A stretch of DNA of 19,763 nucleotides, taken from JANXSF01 sp031394025. GTDB lineage: Bacteria > Acidobacteriota > Terriglobia > Bryobacterales > Bryobacteraceae. The position numbers and the translations under genes were made by a program. The first letter of the stretch is position 1; each line of letters starts with the position of its first letter. The notes beneath the pieces were generated by a model. The model saw nothing but the letters and a program-made list of their open reading frames with translations, did not search any database and was not told where the DNA came from. Shown piece after piece: positions 1-7,403 of this stretch. The stretch spans positions 1-19,763 of the forward strand of contig JANMWO010000546.1 in the NCBI GenBank assembly GCA_031394025.1, read 5' to 3'.

Positions 1-1075
1 CAATGTCCAATGCAGCCGGATCGTCCAACAGACTCTTTCCGCGCATCATCATCGCTCCCGCAAAAGCTGCATCTGTCAGGTAAATCTTGTAGCGGGCGCG
101 CTGGACTTGCTTGCCATACCCATGTGGCGGCAAGCGGTGGATTAGATGGATGGCTTCCAGTAGCGTCAGGAAATGCTGTGCGGTGGGTCGCTTCACTTGG
201 AGATTGGCACAGAGCGACAACATATCCAGCAACCCTGGACGCAGACACAGGTAGAGAAACGTATGCTCAAGATCTTGAATGCGGCGCACCCCGAACAGCG
301 TGGTCATATCCCGCTTCAGCAGCTTATCGGCAATTTCATCCCGCAGCACTCGCTGCACTTGGCTGATGCTTTCCACGTTCGCTGTTTGTGGAAAGCCGCC
401 GCGCACCAGATATTCATGAAAGTGCCCGGAATAAGCCTTTCCAAATTCCTGAACTCGCAAGAATTCCTGAGGGGTCCAATCGAACAAGCGGGCCAAATCG
501 CCCAGCTTTGGCAAGGGAGGAACTCCAGCCCTCTGCACTTGCAGATATTCATAAAACGACAAAGTGGCCAGCCGGATGGTGTGCCAGCGGGATGCAGTTC
601 CATTGAGCTTTGAAGTGCACAACGGCATTGCCGAACAAGCCATTACAATGCGACGGTGGCGTACGGAATCCACTTGCTTGTGCACCCAGGTGTCCCATTG
701 ATTTACGAATTGAACTTCGTCCAGAAACACATATTCAGGACCGTCCACCCGTGGTTCCCGCTGACGCCATGCTTCCACCACCGCGTCGATTCCTGAGAGC
801 AGCAGCACCGGATGATCAAAGTTGACATAAAGAATATTGGCGGGGGCAACGCCGTCCATTAAGAGCTCTTGAATGGACTGAAGCAGTAGGGTGGTTTTGC
901 CCACCTGGCGGCAACCGGAAAGCAGAATCGCCCGGTGGTTGGGCGGGTTCTTCAGCCAAAGACGCAGTTCATGTAAGGCACTTCGCTTCCAGGTGGGGAG
1001 GTCGGCAATGGGGTCGTGACGCCACCAGGGGTTGAACTGGCTAAGGACTCCAATCAGCTCTGGGGGCGGAGGCAT
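1..1075 (-). CDS. AAA family ATPase with DUF4143 C-terminal domain (3' end beyond window)
   Basis: I translated this strand from the ATG at 1075 and found it open to the window edge: 358 codons without a stop. Residues 51-62 read LLSGCRQVGKTT, a Walker A (G54 to K60-T61). Residues 115-122 read YVFLDEVQ, the Walker B. At about 165-175, RWHTIRLATLSFYEYL is the usual sequence after sensor 1 in this family, followed by the DUF4143 hallmarks EYLVRGGFP and LLKRDMTTLFGV. Members are stand-alone ATPases of unknown role, common in accessory DNA. The usual TGSS sensor-1 region is MACSAM here and the expected ESGVGRW is NGTASRW, so it is somewhat divergent. It is transcribed divergently from the GMC gene across 174 bp. 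No Shine-Dalgarno is present; a TATAAT six bases before the ATG suggests a leaderless message. The C-terminus is outside the window, so I cannot say whether the gene is intact. Confidence 0.9.
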   Translation of the reverse strand, partial: MPPPPELIGVLSQFNPWWRHDPIADLPTWKRSALHELRLWLKNPPNHRAILLSGCRQVGKTTLLLQSIQELLMDGVAPANILYVNFDHPVLLLSGIDAVVEAWRQREPRVDGPEYVFLDEVQFVNQWDTWVHKQVDSVRHRRIVMACSAMPLCTSKLNGTASRWHTIRLATLSFYEYLQVQRAGVPPLPKLGDLARLFDWTPQEFLRVQEFGKAYSGHFHEYLVRGGFPQTANVESISQVQRVLRDEIADKLLKRDMTTLFGVRRIQDLEHTFLYLCLRPGLLDMLSLCANLQVKRPTAQHFLTLLEAIHLIHRLPPHGYGKQVQRARYKIYLTDAAFAGAMMMRGKSLLDDPAALDI

Positions 1076-1081
1076 TGGGAG

Positions 1082-1087
1082 ATTATA
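1082..1087 (-). promoter_or_regulatory. -10 element placed for leaderless transcription of the DUF4143 ATPase
   Basis: On the minus strand this is a perfect TATAAT. Six bases (CTCCCA) separate it from the ATG at 1075, so transcription would begin at or next to the A of the start codon. A weak -35 (TTAAAC) lies about 18 bases upstream. The leader has no Shine-Dalgarno. Confidence 0.5.
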
Positions 1088-1249
1088 GCGCGTAGTGTAG
1101 TTGTAGTTTAACTATTCTTTATGAATAGAGTTGGTAAAGATGGCTTTAACTAGAAAAAAACCCATCTCACCTTCGTACTTTTGCAATGTGTTTGAAAACT
1201 CTGTCCCCCTCCATTGAAACGCCCGCCTTCGGAACGTCACTAAATAGGT

Positions 1250-4009
1250 ATGGGACTAGTAGCAGAAAACACAACTTTCACGCTCGATACAATGGGTCGC
1301 TTTCTCTGCAATACGTTGCAGGAAGCGATGGATAGCGCACTGGTGACCGTAGCCGGCAGACCTCGTGGGTTTGACGCGATCGTAATCGGAGGAGGAACGT
1401 TCGGAGCGGTGACTGCATCCCGGTTGTTTCTAAATGACGCAACCCACAGCCGACGGATATTGATTCTTGAGGAAGGCCCCTTCACCCTCCCCGAGCACGT
1501 TCAGAACATGCCGTTCCAAGGTGGAATTCCTGACCCTCGGGTTCCCTGGGACAGCCACCCGTCACTTGGCTACTTCGGGCTGCTCTATACCATCGGTGGA
1601 CGATCCCTGGCCTGGGGCGGATGGTCTCCGCAGATGCTGGACCAGGAATTCAAAAATTGGCCTCCCTCTCTGGTGGCTGAGCTGAAGGATCGGTATTTTC
1701 AACAGTCCAGTGATCAAATTGGCGTCAACACTAGCAACGATTTTATTTACGGACACCTGCACACGGCACTGCGACGGCAACTTTTCGATGGCTTGGGAGT
1801 ACCTGCAATTGCGCCCCATGCGATCAGCCTGGCTGCTTTGCCAGACCATCCCGCAGTGCGTTTCGCGGGAATTGGAGCTTTTGGCGATCTGGCACTTGCT
1901 GCTGGTGCGGCTAGCGGAGTCTCTGTTCCAATTCCTCCGGCACCGAAGGTGAGCGACGGCCAGCTTCGGATTCTGCTGGGGTTCAAAGCCAGCGATTCCA
2001 CATCGCGATCAGACATGCTGGACCTGCTGAAGTTAGAAGCTCCATTGGCAGTGCAGTCGCGAGCCGAACCGGGAGTGTTCCCCTTCAATAAATTCAGTGC
2101 TGTTCCAGAACTGATTAAGGTTGCTCGGGCCGCCGCTGGAGAATCCGGAGGCATAGGCACAGAAGCCAACGCCCGCAAGCGCTTAATGATAATCCCAAAA
2201 ATCCGCGTGTTGGATATTATCACTGAAACACAAAGTGACAATTGGGTGCGCGTCACGGGAGTTCGGGTGAAGGATACCGACAACATTGAAAAAGTAATCC
2301 CCCTATCACCACGTTCCAACGGGCGTCAGAGCGCAGTTGTGATTTCTCTGGGAGCGATTGAAAGTACTCGTCTGGCGCTCAATACGTTCAAGACTTCCCT
2401 AGGCGGACGAGCCGCGCAGCGCATGGGCAACAACCTGATTGCTCACTTACGATCCAATCTCACGATTCGCATTCCCAGGACTTCGCTTACCTCGTTGCCC
2501 GCCTCCACCCAGACTTCACTTCAGGCTTCAGCGCTGTTTGTGAAGGGTAAATCCAACATCGCCGGGGAAGACCGTTTCTTTCATCTTCAAATCACGGCCG
2601 CCGGTTTGAACAAGTTGGGTCAGGATTCAGAAGCGGAATTGTTCAAGAAAATTCCCGACACAGAACAGTTGGAATCCATGCTGGGCGCAACCGACACACA
2701 TGTGGTGATCACGCTGCGCGGTATTGGCGAGATGACGCCGCAAAACCCTGACAGCTTCATACGTCTTTCTCCCACCCGTGCGGTTGATTCGCGGGCTGTG
2801 GCCGTAGTCTCGCTAGCCGATGTCAAAACGGGGACCAGCAACACCGCCCAATCGAGCATTGACAAGCAAACTTGGGACGCAATGGACGCTTTGGCCGACG
2901 AAGTGGCCATTGTCTTCGCCGCTGGTCAGCCTTTCGATATCCTGCAGGCAGCCGGAGGAAAAACCGTGCCAATGGCAGCCGGTTCCACAACTGCTCAGTT
3001 GCGCGCCGCACATCCTTTCCCCAATCGTCGCGATGCCGAAGGAACTACTCATCACGACGCTGGAACGCTATGGATGGGAACCGACCCGGCAACTTCCGTG
3101 ACTAATGAATTTGGTCGCATTCACGACACGACAAATTGTTACGTCAGTGCACCGGCGCTATTCCCGAGCTTGGGTTCACCCAATCCTATGTTGACAGGCG
3201 TTGCTTTATCGCGTCGCACTGCTGACTTACTGGAATCCAGCGTTTTGCCGCGGGCGACCATCCGTAGCGCAATGGCTGCGGGCTTTGCCGCCCTATTCGA
3301 TGGCACCGCTGATTCTTTCAGGAAGTGGCGGCTGGCCGGAGCTGCTAACAGCGGCCAAGCGTTCGCCTTCCTGGCCGGGGAACTGGTGAGCTACGGCTCC
3401 TCAGATTTCTCCCTACTCTACTTCGCTCCGCAGACTTTCACTGATTTCCACCTGCGGCTGCAATTCAAAGTTTTCGACTCGGCAAACTGCAATAGCGGCG
3501 TATTTGTGCGATTCCGCAATCCGCTGGTCAAGTTGCCCGATGTGCTAACGCAACGCGCCAATGCCGAAGGAGTAAATTTTGATTCCAACCCCGCTTGGAG
3601 TGCGGTTTTCTCAGGGTTTGAAGTGCAGATTGACGATAACGCCCGGGGCGATGTATCGAAGGATTACTACGGTCGCAAGCCCGAACCGGACGGATTGTTT
3701 AAGAACCGTACCGGGGCGATCTATAAAATCCCCGCTGGGGATCTGATTACCCATACCGGCGGACACGATATCCGTCTTCAGCAATATAACCCAGGACCGG
3801 CGACCAGGACCGGCGTGTGGATGCAATACGACATCGTGGTGACGGGAAATCACTATGAAGTTACCCTGACCGACACCGAAAGTGGGGCATCGCAGTTGAC
3901 CACGGTGTTCGACAATACCGATGCGGCACGCGGTGCACCAGCGGGGTTGATCGGCATCCAGTCCTACCCCAACGCGCCAGTGGCGTTTCGCGATATTTGG
4001 ATCAAGTGA
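1250..4009 (+). CDS. GMC-family FAD oxidoreductase fused to a DUF1080 (3-keto-glycoside hydrolase) domain
   Basis: The 919-residue product has two clear parts. Residues 41-52 read FDAIVIGGGTFG, the FAD-binding Rossmann fold of GMC flavoproteins. The C-terminal GMC signature lies at about 598-660: THHDAGTLWMG with the candidate catalytic His601/His602, then SPNPMLTGVALSRRTADLL with Asn645 as the usual second active-site residue. From about 680 a second domain starts (ALFDGTADSFRKWRLAG) with DUF1080 hallmarks: NSGVFVRF, FEVQIDD at 790-796, TGAIY at 821-825 and the end VAFRDIWIK. DUF1080 (PF06439) is named for hydrolysis of 3-keto-disaccharides, and some GMC enzymes oxidise sugars at C3, so one protein may oxidise and then cleave a glycoside; this coupling is inference. 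There is no signal peptide, so a cytoplasmic site is likely. The ATG at 1250 has no good Shine-Dalgarno. The substrate and electron acceptor are unknown. Confidence 0.93.
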   Translation: MGLVAENTTFTLDTMGRFLCNTLQEAMDSALVTVAGRPRGFDAIVIGGGTFGAVTASRLFLNDATHSRRILILEEGPFTLPEHVQNMPFQGGIPDPRVPWDSHPSLGYFGLLYTIGGRSLAWGGWSPQMLDQEFKNWPPSLVAELKDRYFQQSSDQIGVNTSNDFIYGHLHTALRRQLFDGLGVPAIAPHAISLAALPDHPAVRFAGIGAFGDLALAAGAASGVSVPIPPAPKVSDGQLRILLGFKASDSTSRSDMLDLLKLEAPLAVQSRAEPGVFPFNKFSAVPELIKVARAAAGESGGIGTEANARKRLMIIPKIRVLDIITETQSDNWVRVTGVRVKDTDNIEKVIPLSPRSNGRQSAVVISLGAIESTRLALNTFKTSLGGRAAQRMGNNLIAHLRSNLTIRIPRTSLTSLPASTQTSLQASALFVKGKSNIAGEDRFFHLQITAAGLNKLGQDSEAELFKKIPDTEQLESMLGATDTHVVITLRGIGEMTPQNPDSFIRLSPTRAVDSRAVAVVSLADVKTGTSNTAQSSIDKQTWDAMDALADEVAIVFAAGQPFDILQAAGGKTVPMAAGSTTAQLRAAHPFPNRRDAEGTTHHDAGTLWMGTDPATSVTNEFGRIHDTTNCYVSAPALFPSLGSPNPMLTGVALSRRTADLLESSVLPRATIRSAMAAGFAALFDGTADSFRKWRLAGAANSGQAFAFLAGELVSYGSSDFSLLYFAPQTFTDFHLRLQFKVFDSANCNSGVFVRFRNPLVKLPDVLTQRANAEGVNFDSNPAWSAVFSGFEVQIDDNARGDVSKDYYGRKPEPDGLFKNRTGAIYKIPAGDLITHTGGHDIRLQQYNPGPATRTGVWMQYDIVVTGNHYEVTLTDTESGASQLTTVFDNTDAARGAPAGLIGIQSYPNAPVAFRDIWIK

Positions 4010-4039
4010 CGTTGGCTTTTTAGTTTGGTGGGCGATATA
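3921..4039 (+). repeat. Direct repeat, copy A: 3' end and downstream flank of the GMC-DUF1080 gene
   Basis: This stretch covers the last codons of the fusion gene and 30 bases after its stop. It recurs in diverged form at 5708-5792. Shared blocks are ATGCGG..CGCGGTGCACCAG, GATATTTGGATCAAGTGACG and GTGGCTTTTT-type sequence running on to GATATA/AATATA. Copy B lacks about 40 bases from the middle. About 24 of the 30 bases downstream of the stop match. The AbiE operon sits between the copies. Confidence 0.75.
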
Positions 4040-4149
4040 CGTCAGATGAAGCTTTACGATCTCCTGAGGATTTAGGGAGTGGCCCATTCGCCAGAAATAG
4101 ACCAAGTCTTCTTGATAGCAGTCTGGCTTCGAGCTTCGGCGAGAGGTGC

Positions 4150-4988
4150 CTAGGCAAATCGCCTGATTGCTTCGGCTATTTCATCAAGGTCTGGAATTGA
4201 GGGACCGAGTCGAAGCCTTTTCACGAAGGCCTTCCATTGTAGGGATTTCTGCTCGTCAGAATGGAATTCCGGCGTAAGAGCAAATGGAGTCCCGATAGGC
4301 AGCGGAGTGCCCCGGCGTTCAAAGGTCGCACGAATGGCGTCGGCCAAAGCGATCAACTGGAAGGGCCAACTTCGCGCGAGGAACCACAGGTCATAGAAGT
4401 CCTTCATGCGCGTGTTGGAGATGTCGAGAACAACCATCGCGTGCAACTTCTCGGCAACGACCGTCTCTCGCGGATACGCGAAGACTTGGGGCGGGTCCAT
4501 GCCAAGTACGGATGGGACCGCTGTCACAGATGGCAGGGGAGTAATCGAGTCGCCGAATCCAACATCGATCTGGAGCGGGATCTGGGCGGCGGCGAGTTCC
4601 GCACGGAAACGGATTCGGACACCTTCGTACTCAGCACCTTCGCGAATACGCTCGGCTTTCATCCCGTCGAGATGGAAGACAACGCCGTCAGAGGCCTTGA
4701 TCAGGCAGACTTCGCGAATCGCGTCGGCGACCTCCGATAGCTCGGAGGAACCCTTCCGAGAAGATCGAGATCCTTGGTGGGACGATGGGATTGCCCCATC
4801 CAGACTCGGAACAGGACGGCTCCCTTCAGAACGAACCTGTCACACAACGGCGACTGTCCAAGGCGATAGAGAAAGCGCTCGGTCACATAGTCGGCCAAGG
4901 TGAGATGAAATTCTTCGTCCCGCACCTTGGAGAGATTTAGGAGACGAGCGCGAACGGACTCTGCGACGTTCTTTTTTGGCGACTTCAT
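4150..4988 (-). pseudogene. AbiEii-type nucleotidyltransferase toxin, frameshifted
   Basis: Two overlapping reading frames together give one full-length toxin of about 279 residues, the normal family size. The first 79 codons from 4988 hold the N-terminal part, including RFVLKGAVLFRVWMGQSHRP and TKDLDLLGR, the nucleotidyltransferase motif with the catalytic Asp-x-Asp. At 4751-4753 (CCC on the plus strand) one base appears to be missing. Moving to the next frame continues GSSELSEVADAIREVCLIKAS and runs to the end through VVAEKLHAMVV and TRMKDFYDLWFLA, both typical of AbiEii. Without a correction the product stops after 95 residues and lacks the C-terminal half. The start overlaps the stop of the AbiEi gene as ATGA, the normal arrangement. 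The lesion could be real decay or a base-calling error in a short homopolymer; I see no canonical slippery site for programmed shifting. Confidence 0.88.
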
Positions 4989-5608
4989 AGGGCCTCAAGA
5001 TACGGACGCATCACCCGCCCAAGCCGTGCCAACTTTGCGAATCGATGGATCTCGTTGATCGTGGTTTTCTTGGAGCGGAGGCTTTCGCGAAGGGCTTCCA
5101 TGGCAACGTCAAGGCCGATCTTATTGCGGAATCGAAAGCAGTCGACGACCGTCTTTGCAACGCCGTAGATGCGCACCGTGACCCCTTCAATCAACTGTTC
5201 CTCAATACCTTCGGCATATGCGGCTCCCGATAGCGTCGTCACCCGCAGGGGCGGCGCGTCGACCTTCGGGGGACGCATTCCCCTTGGAATCGCGATCCAA
5301 ACCTCGAATGGGTTCTGAGTTCCAATATCGTGGAAGGCCAAAGCAGAAAGAAGGCAGATAACACCTTGCGACACGCGGCGGGCGACCTGGGCGAAATTGT
5401 GGTGTTCCGTCACTGGCGAGTTCGGGAGCTGATACAGTCCCCGGCCAACCCGTTCCAGTTGTCCGGCGCGGTGCAGCCGCAGCAGATATTCTCGCGGAAC
5501 CCCGATGCCTTCGACATCGCGGGGCCGGACGAATGGGAATTCGCGCGCAAGCGCCAAAACGCGATCCGATTTGGCCGATTGTTGCGGAACGTATGCAGTA
5601 ACACTCAT
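4985..5608 (-). CDS. AbiEi-type antitoxin / transcriptional regulator (type IV toxin-antitoxin)
   Basis: The 207-residue protein matches AbiEi in length and layout. Residues about 15-65 (LALAREFPFVRPRDVEGIGV, LLRLHRAGQLERVGRGLYQL) form the N-terminal winged-helix DNA-binding domain. The remainder (CLLSALAFHDIGTQNPFEVW, GVTVRIYGVAKTVVDCFRF, DVAMEALRE) is the typical antitoxin domain. In characterised AbiE systems this protein represses its own operon by binding inverted repeats and neutralises the toxin without binding it directly. The stop overlaps the toxin start (ATGA), indicating translational coupling. Because the toxin gene is frameshifted, this may now be an orphan regulator. The ATG at 5608 lacks a Shine-Dalgarno; a CATAAT eight bases upstream suggests a leaderless start. 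Confidence 0.9.
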   Translation of the reverse strand: MSVTAYVPQQSAKSDRVLALAREFPFVRPRDVEGIGVPREYLLRLHRAGQLERVGRGLYQLPNSPVTEHHNFAQVARRVSQGVICLLSALAFHDIGTQNPFEVWIAIPRGMRPPKVDAPPLRVTTLSGAAYAEGIEEQLIEGVTVRIYGVAKTVVDCFRFRNKIGLDVAMEALRESLRSKKTTINEIHRFAKLARLGRVMRPYLEAL

Positions 5609-5616
5609 CTGTATAC

Positions 5617-5649
5617 ATTATGCAATAATCTTTGATTTATATAAAGATT
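5617..5649 (-). promoter_or_regulatory. Promoter and candidate operator of the AbiE operon
   Basis: On the minus strand CATAAT (5622-5617) lies eight bases before the AbiEi ATG and could be the -10. It is embedded in a small inverted repeat, ATTAT-GCA-ATAAT (5617-5629). A second inverted repeat, AATCTTT (5627-5633) and AAAGATT (5643-5649), covers the expected -35 region. AbiEi proteins bind inverted repeats in their own promoter, so these are reasonable operator candidates. Confidence 0.4.
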
Positions 5650-5707
5650 GTCGCGAACTCGTTGAGTGCCTTCCGGTAACGCTCGCCCTCCGTTTCCGTC
5701 CTCCTCC

Positions 5708-5762
5708 ATGCGGTGCGCGGTGCACCAGGGGCGTTGCGTTCCGAGATATTTGGATCAAGTGA
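5708..5762 (+). pseudogene. Relic 3' end of a second GMC-DUF1080 gene (repeat copy B, continuing to 5792)
   Basis: The last ten codons before the TGA at 5760 read GVAFRDIWIK, and the final nine residues plus stop match the end of the fusion protein at 3980-4009. Upstream, CGCGGTGCACCAG matches the codons for RGAPA of the intact gene, but about 40 bases are missing in between, which shifts the frame. Similarity continues 30 bases beyond the stop. No other part of DUF1080 or GMC is recognisable, because the AbiE operon begins just to the left. This is a remnant and not expected to make protein. Confidence 0.75.
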
Positions 5763-5788
5763 CGGTGGCTTTTTGGCTTAGTAGGCAA

Positions 5789-5794
5789 TATAGT
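5789..5794 (+). promoter_or_regulatory. -10 element placed for leaderless transcription of the MazEF-like pair
   Basis: TATAGT matches the -10 consensus in five of six positions and ends six bases before the ATG at 5801. The intervening AGGAGC looks like a Shine-Dalgarno but is one base from the ATG, too close to work normally, so a leaderless start fits better. The element overlaps the right end of repeat copy B. Confidence 0.4.
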
Positions 5795-5800
5795 AGGAGC

Positions 5801-6097
5801 ATGGGTACGATAACAGGTCAGATAGAAGCACTTCATTCGCATAAAAAAACGAAGAAGAGCTTTACCATCTCGCCCGAGTCAGTTCAATTCCTGGAATTGC
5901 TTTGCAAACAAAAAAAGGCACTTTCGGTATCCGCTGTTTTGGAAGATATCCTGCAAACAGCTCGTCGGGAAACGCGTAACGCTCAGTTGGAACAATCTGT
6001 GGATGACTACTACAGTTCTCTTTCCCCTGCTGAAATGGAAGAGCAGGTCAACTGGGGTAAGTTCGCTTTGAGCGAATTTCCCGTTGAAGGTCGTTAA
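5801..6097 (+). CDS. MazE-like antitoxin with ribbon-helix-helix N-terminus
   Basis: The product is a small acidic-tailed protein of 98 residues. Residues about 19-55 (KKSFTISPESVQFLELLCKQ, then VSAVLEDILQTARRE) look like a ribbon-helix-helix DNA-binding unit. The tail, DDYYSSLSPAEMEEQVNWGKF, is typical of antitoxins that wrap a MazF-type toxin. It ends directly against the toxin start with no gap, the usual translationally coupled arrangement. The reading frame extends upstream to an ATG at 5666, but that stretch runs through the relic repeat copy B and does not look like protein, so I chose the ATG at 5801. It should autoregulate the pair by analogy with the family. Function follows mainly from the neighbour and tail composition. 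Confidence 0.8.
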   Translation: MGTITGQIEALHSHKKTKKSFTISPESVQFLELLCKQKKALSVSAVLEDILQTARRETRNAQLEQSVDDYYSSLSPAEMEEQVNWGKFALSEFPVEGR

Positions 6098-6472
6098 TTG
6101 GCGACAGTAAAAAGGGTTCCTCGACGCGGCGAAATCTGGTTCGTGGAACTCCCCAGTGATCCGCCTGGAAAGGGAATCCGCCCTGTTGTGATTGTGTCGC
6201 TTGATGCACGGAATCGTCATGAGAGGGCCGATACCGTGTTAGTGATTCCACTGACGACAAGCATTCACAAGAACGCTGCCACTCATTTATTCCTTGCAGC
6301 GGGGGGAACTGGTCTTTCAGCGGACTCCGCAGCCCGTGCTGAAGACATCACCGTGGTCCGCAAGCAGAGTCTGATGGAACCTCGAATCGGCGTTCGGCAA
6401 CTGAGCAATAATCAAATTTGCGAACTGGCGTCGATGGTGAGTATCGCTATGGGCTGTGGGAATTGGGAGTGA
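6098..6472 (+). CDS. MazF/PemK-family endoribonuclease toxin
   Basis: The 124-residue protein has the canonical MazF/PemK start RRGEIWFVEL (residues 9-18), then RPVVIVS (28-34) and IPLTTS (50-55), the conserved strands and active-site region of these mRNA-cleaving toxins. The later part, ARAEDITVVRKQSL and LSNNQICELASMVSIAMG, also fits the fold. Translation must start at TTG 6098, immediately after the antitoxin stop codon, with GAAGG a few bases upstream as a modest Shine-Dalgarno. A TTG start adjacent to the antitoxin stop fits low toxin output coupled to antitoxin translation. Length is normal and I see no lesion, so the pair appears intact, unlike the neighbouring AbiE system. Cleavage specificity cannot be read from the sequence. 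Confidence 0.93.
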   Translation: MATVKRVPRRGEIWFVELPSDPPGKGIRPVVIVSLDARNRHERADTVLVIPLTTSIHKNAATHLFLAAGGTGLSADSAARAEDITVVRKQSLMEPRIGVRQLSNNQICELASMVSIAMGCGNWE

Positions 6473-6545
6473 CTTTACGTTCGGACAAAGTATTTGACTC
6501 AAGGCCCGCTGCGTAGCGACATCTCCCAATCCTGCTATCCTTTAA

Positions 6546-7298
6546 ATGATGAGTGTCCCCTTTCGCTTAGACGGTAGAGTTGCCCTTGTAACCGGAGGTG
6601 CAAGTGGAATTGGCGAGGCTACTGCGCGCGTCTTAACCGCTGCCGGAGCTGCCGTTCACATTGTTGATTTGGACGCTGATGCCGCCCAAAGGCTGGCGGC
6701 GGAACTGCCCTGCGCTATCGCCCACACCTGCAACATTGCTGATCCCGAACAGGTGGCTGCCGTGTTCGCATCCATCCCTAAACTTGATATCCTGGTGAAT
6801 AACGCTGGCATCGGCCATGTGGGCAGCATTGAAGAGTGCTCGCCGGAAGATTTTGACCGCTTGTATCGAGTGAATGTTTTCGGGTTGTATCTGGTTTCGA
6901 AAGCCGCAGTGCCGTTATTGCTGGCCTCGCATGGGTCCATGATCAACATTGCGTCGGTGGCTGGTTTGATCGGAATTAAGCGGCGGTTCGCCTACTGCAT
7001 GTCGAAGGGTGCAGTGGTGGCCATGACCAAACAGTTAGCGGTGGAATATCCCACCCAGATGCGCGTCAATTGCATTGCGCCGGGAACAGTGGATTCGCCC
7101 TTTGTGGAATCGTATTTAGAGAAGTATCATAAGCATGAGAAAGCTGAAATGCGGGTGCAGTTGAATCAACGGCAACCCATTGGTCGGCTAGGCAAACCGG
7201 AAGAGATTGCGCACATGGTGCTGTATCTTGCTTCCGATGAAGCCGGATTTGTACAAGGCAGCGTACAGACCATTGATGGTGGCTGGACGGCAGCTTAA
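6546..7298 (+). CDS. Short-chain dehydrogenase/reductase (SDR)
   Basis: The 250-residue product is a classical SDR. The NAD(P)-binding TGGASGIG is at residues 16-23, NNAG at 85-88, and the catalytic triad is Ser137, Tyr150 and Lys154 (YCMSK). The end, RQPIGRLGKPEEIAHMVLYL and IDGGW, is typical of the C-terminal substrate loop region. The combination RRFAY.MSK..V, N.IAPGTV.SP and RQPIGR.GKPEEIA resembles enzymes annotated as 2-keto-3-deoxy-L-fuconate dehydrogenase and related sugar-acid dehydrogenases, but that assignment is tentative. Two start codons are adjacent (6546 and 6549). There is no Shine-Dalgarno; TATCCT seven bases before the second ATG could serve as a -10 for a leaderless message. 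It lies 73 bp after the MazF gene and probably is a separate transcription unit. Confidence 0.93.
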   Translation: MMSVPFRLDGRVALVTGGASGIGEATARVLTAAGAAVHIVDLDADAAQRLAAELPCAIAHTCNIADPEQVAAVFASIPKLDILVNNAGIGHVGSIEECSPEDFDRLYRVNVFGLYLVSKAAVPLLLASHGSMINIASVAGLIGIKRRFAYCMSKGAVVAMTKQLAVEYPTQMRVNCIAPGTVDSPFVESYLEKYHKHEKAEMRVQLNQRQPIGRLGKPEEIAHMVLYLASDEAGFVQGSVQTIDGGWTAA

Positions 7299-7403
7299 GA
7301 AATTTAACGTAGTGGTTATTAGGGAATGGACCGATAAGTAGTACAGATGATCTTGCTCCAAAGAGGGCAGGGCATAAAAATCAGTTGGTTTGAGGGATTT
7401 ATA

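Noticed and set aside
3611..4105. Minus-strand open frame of 164 codons crossing the end of the GMC-DUF1080 gene
   Set aside because: Most of it is antisense to the well-supported DUF1080 domain. The part beyond 4009 looked protein-like, but the equivalent part of repeat copy B has a stop codon in that frame.
4745..4760. Programmed ribosomal frameshift in the AbiEii gene
   Set aside because: The site (GGAAGGGTTCC on the minus strand) does not match the usual X-XXY-YYZ slippery pattern, and AbiEii genes are normally in one frame.
4261..4903. Plus-strand open frames of 159 and 165 codons in the AbiE region
   Set aside because: They are antisense to the AbiEii toxin sequence, which has strong motifs in both of its frames; the plus-strand translations show no recognisable domain.
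5505..5762. Plus-strand frame of 85 codons ending in VAFRDIWIK as a real small gene
   Set aside because: Only the last nine to ten codons resemble a protein, and these are the relic DUF1080 end; the rest is antisense to AbiEi or promoter DNA.
7347..7403. Upstream ATG as start of the transpeptidase protein
   Set aside because: It would place 19 residues in front of a good signal peptide and has no Shine-Dalgarno, whereas ATG 7404 has GAGGG seven bases upstream.
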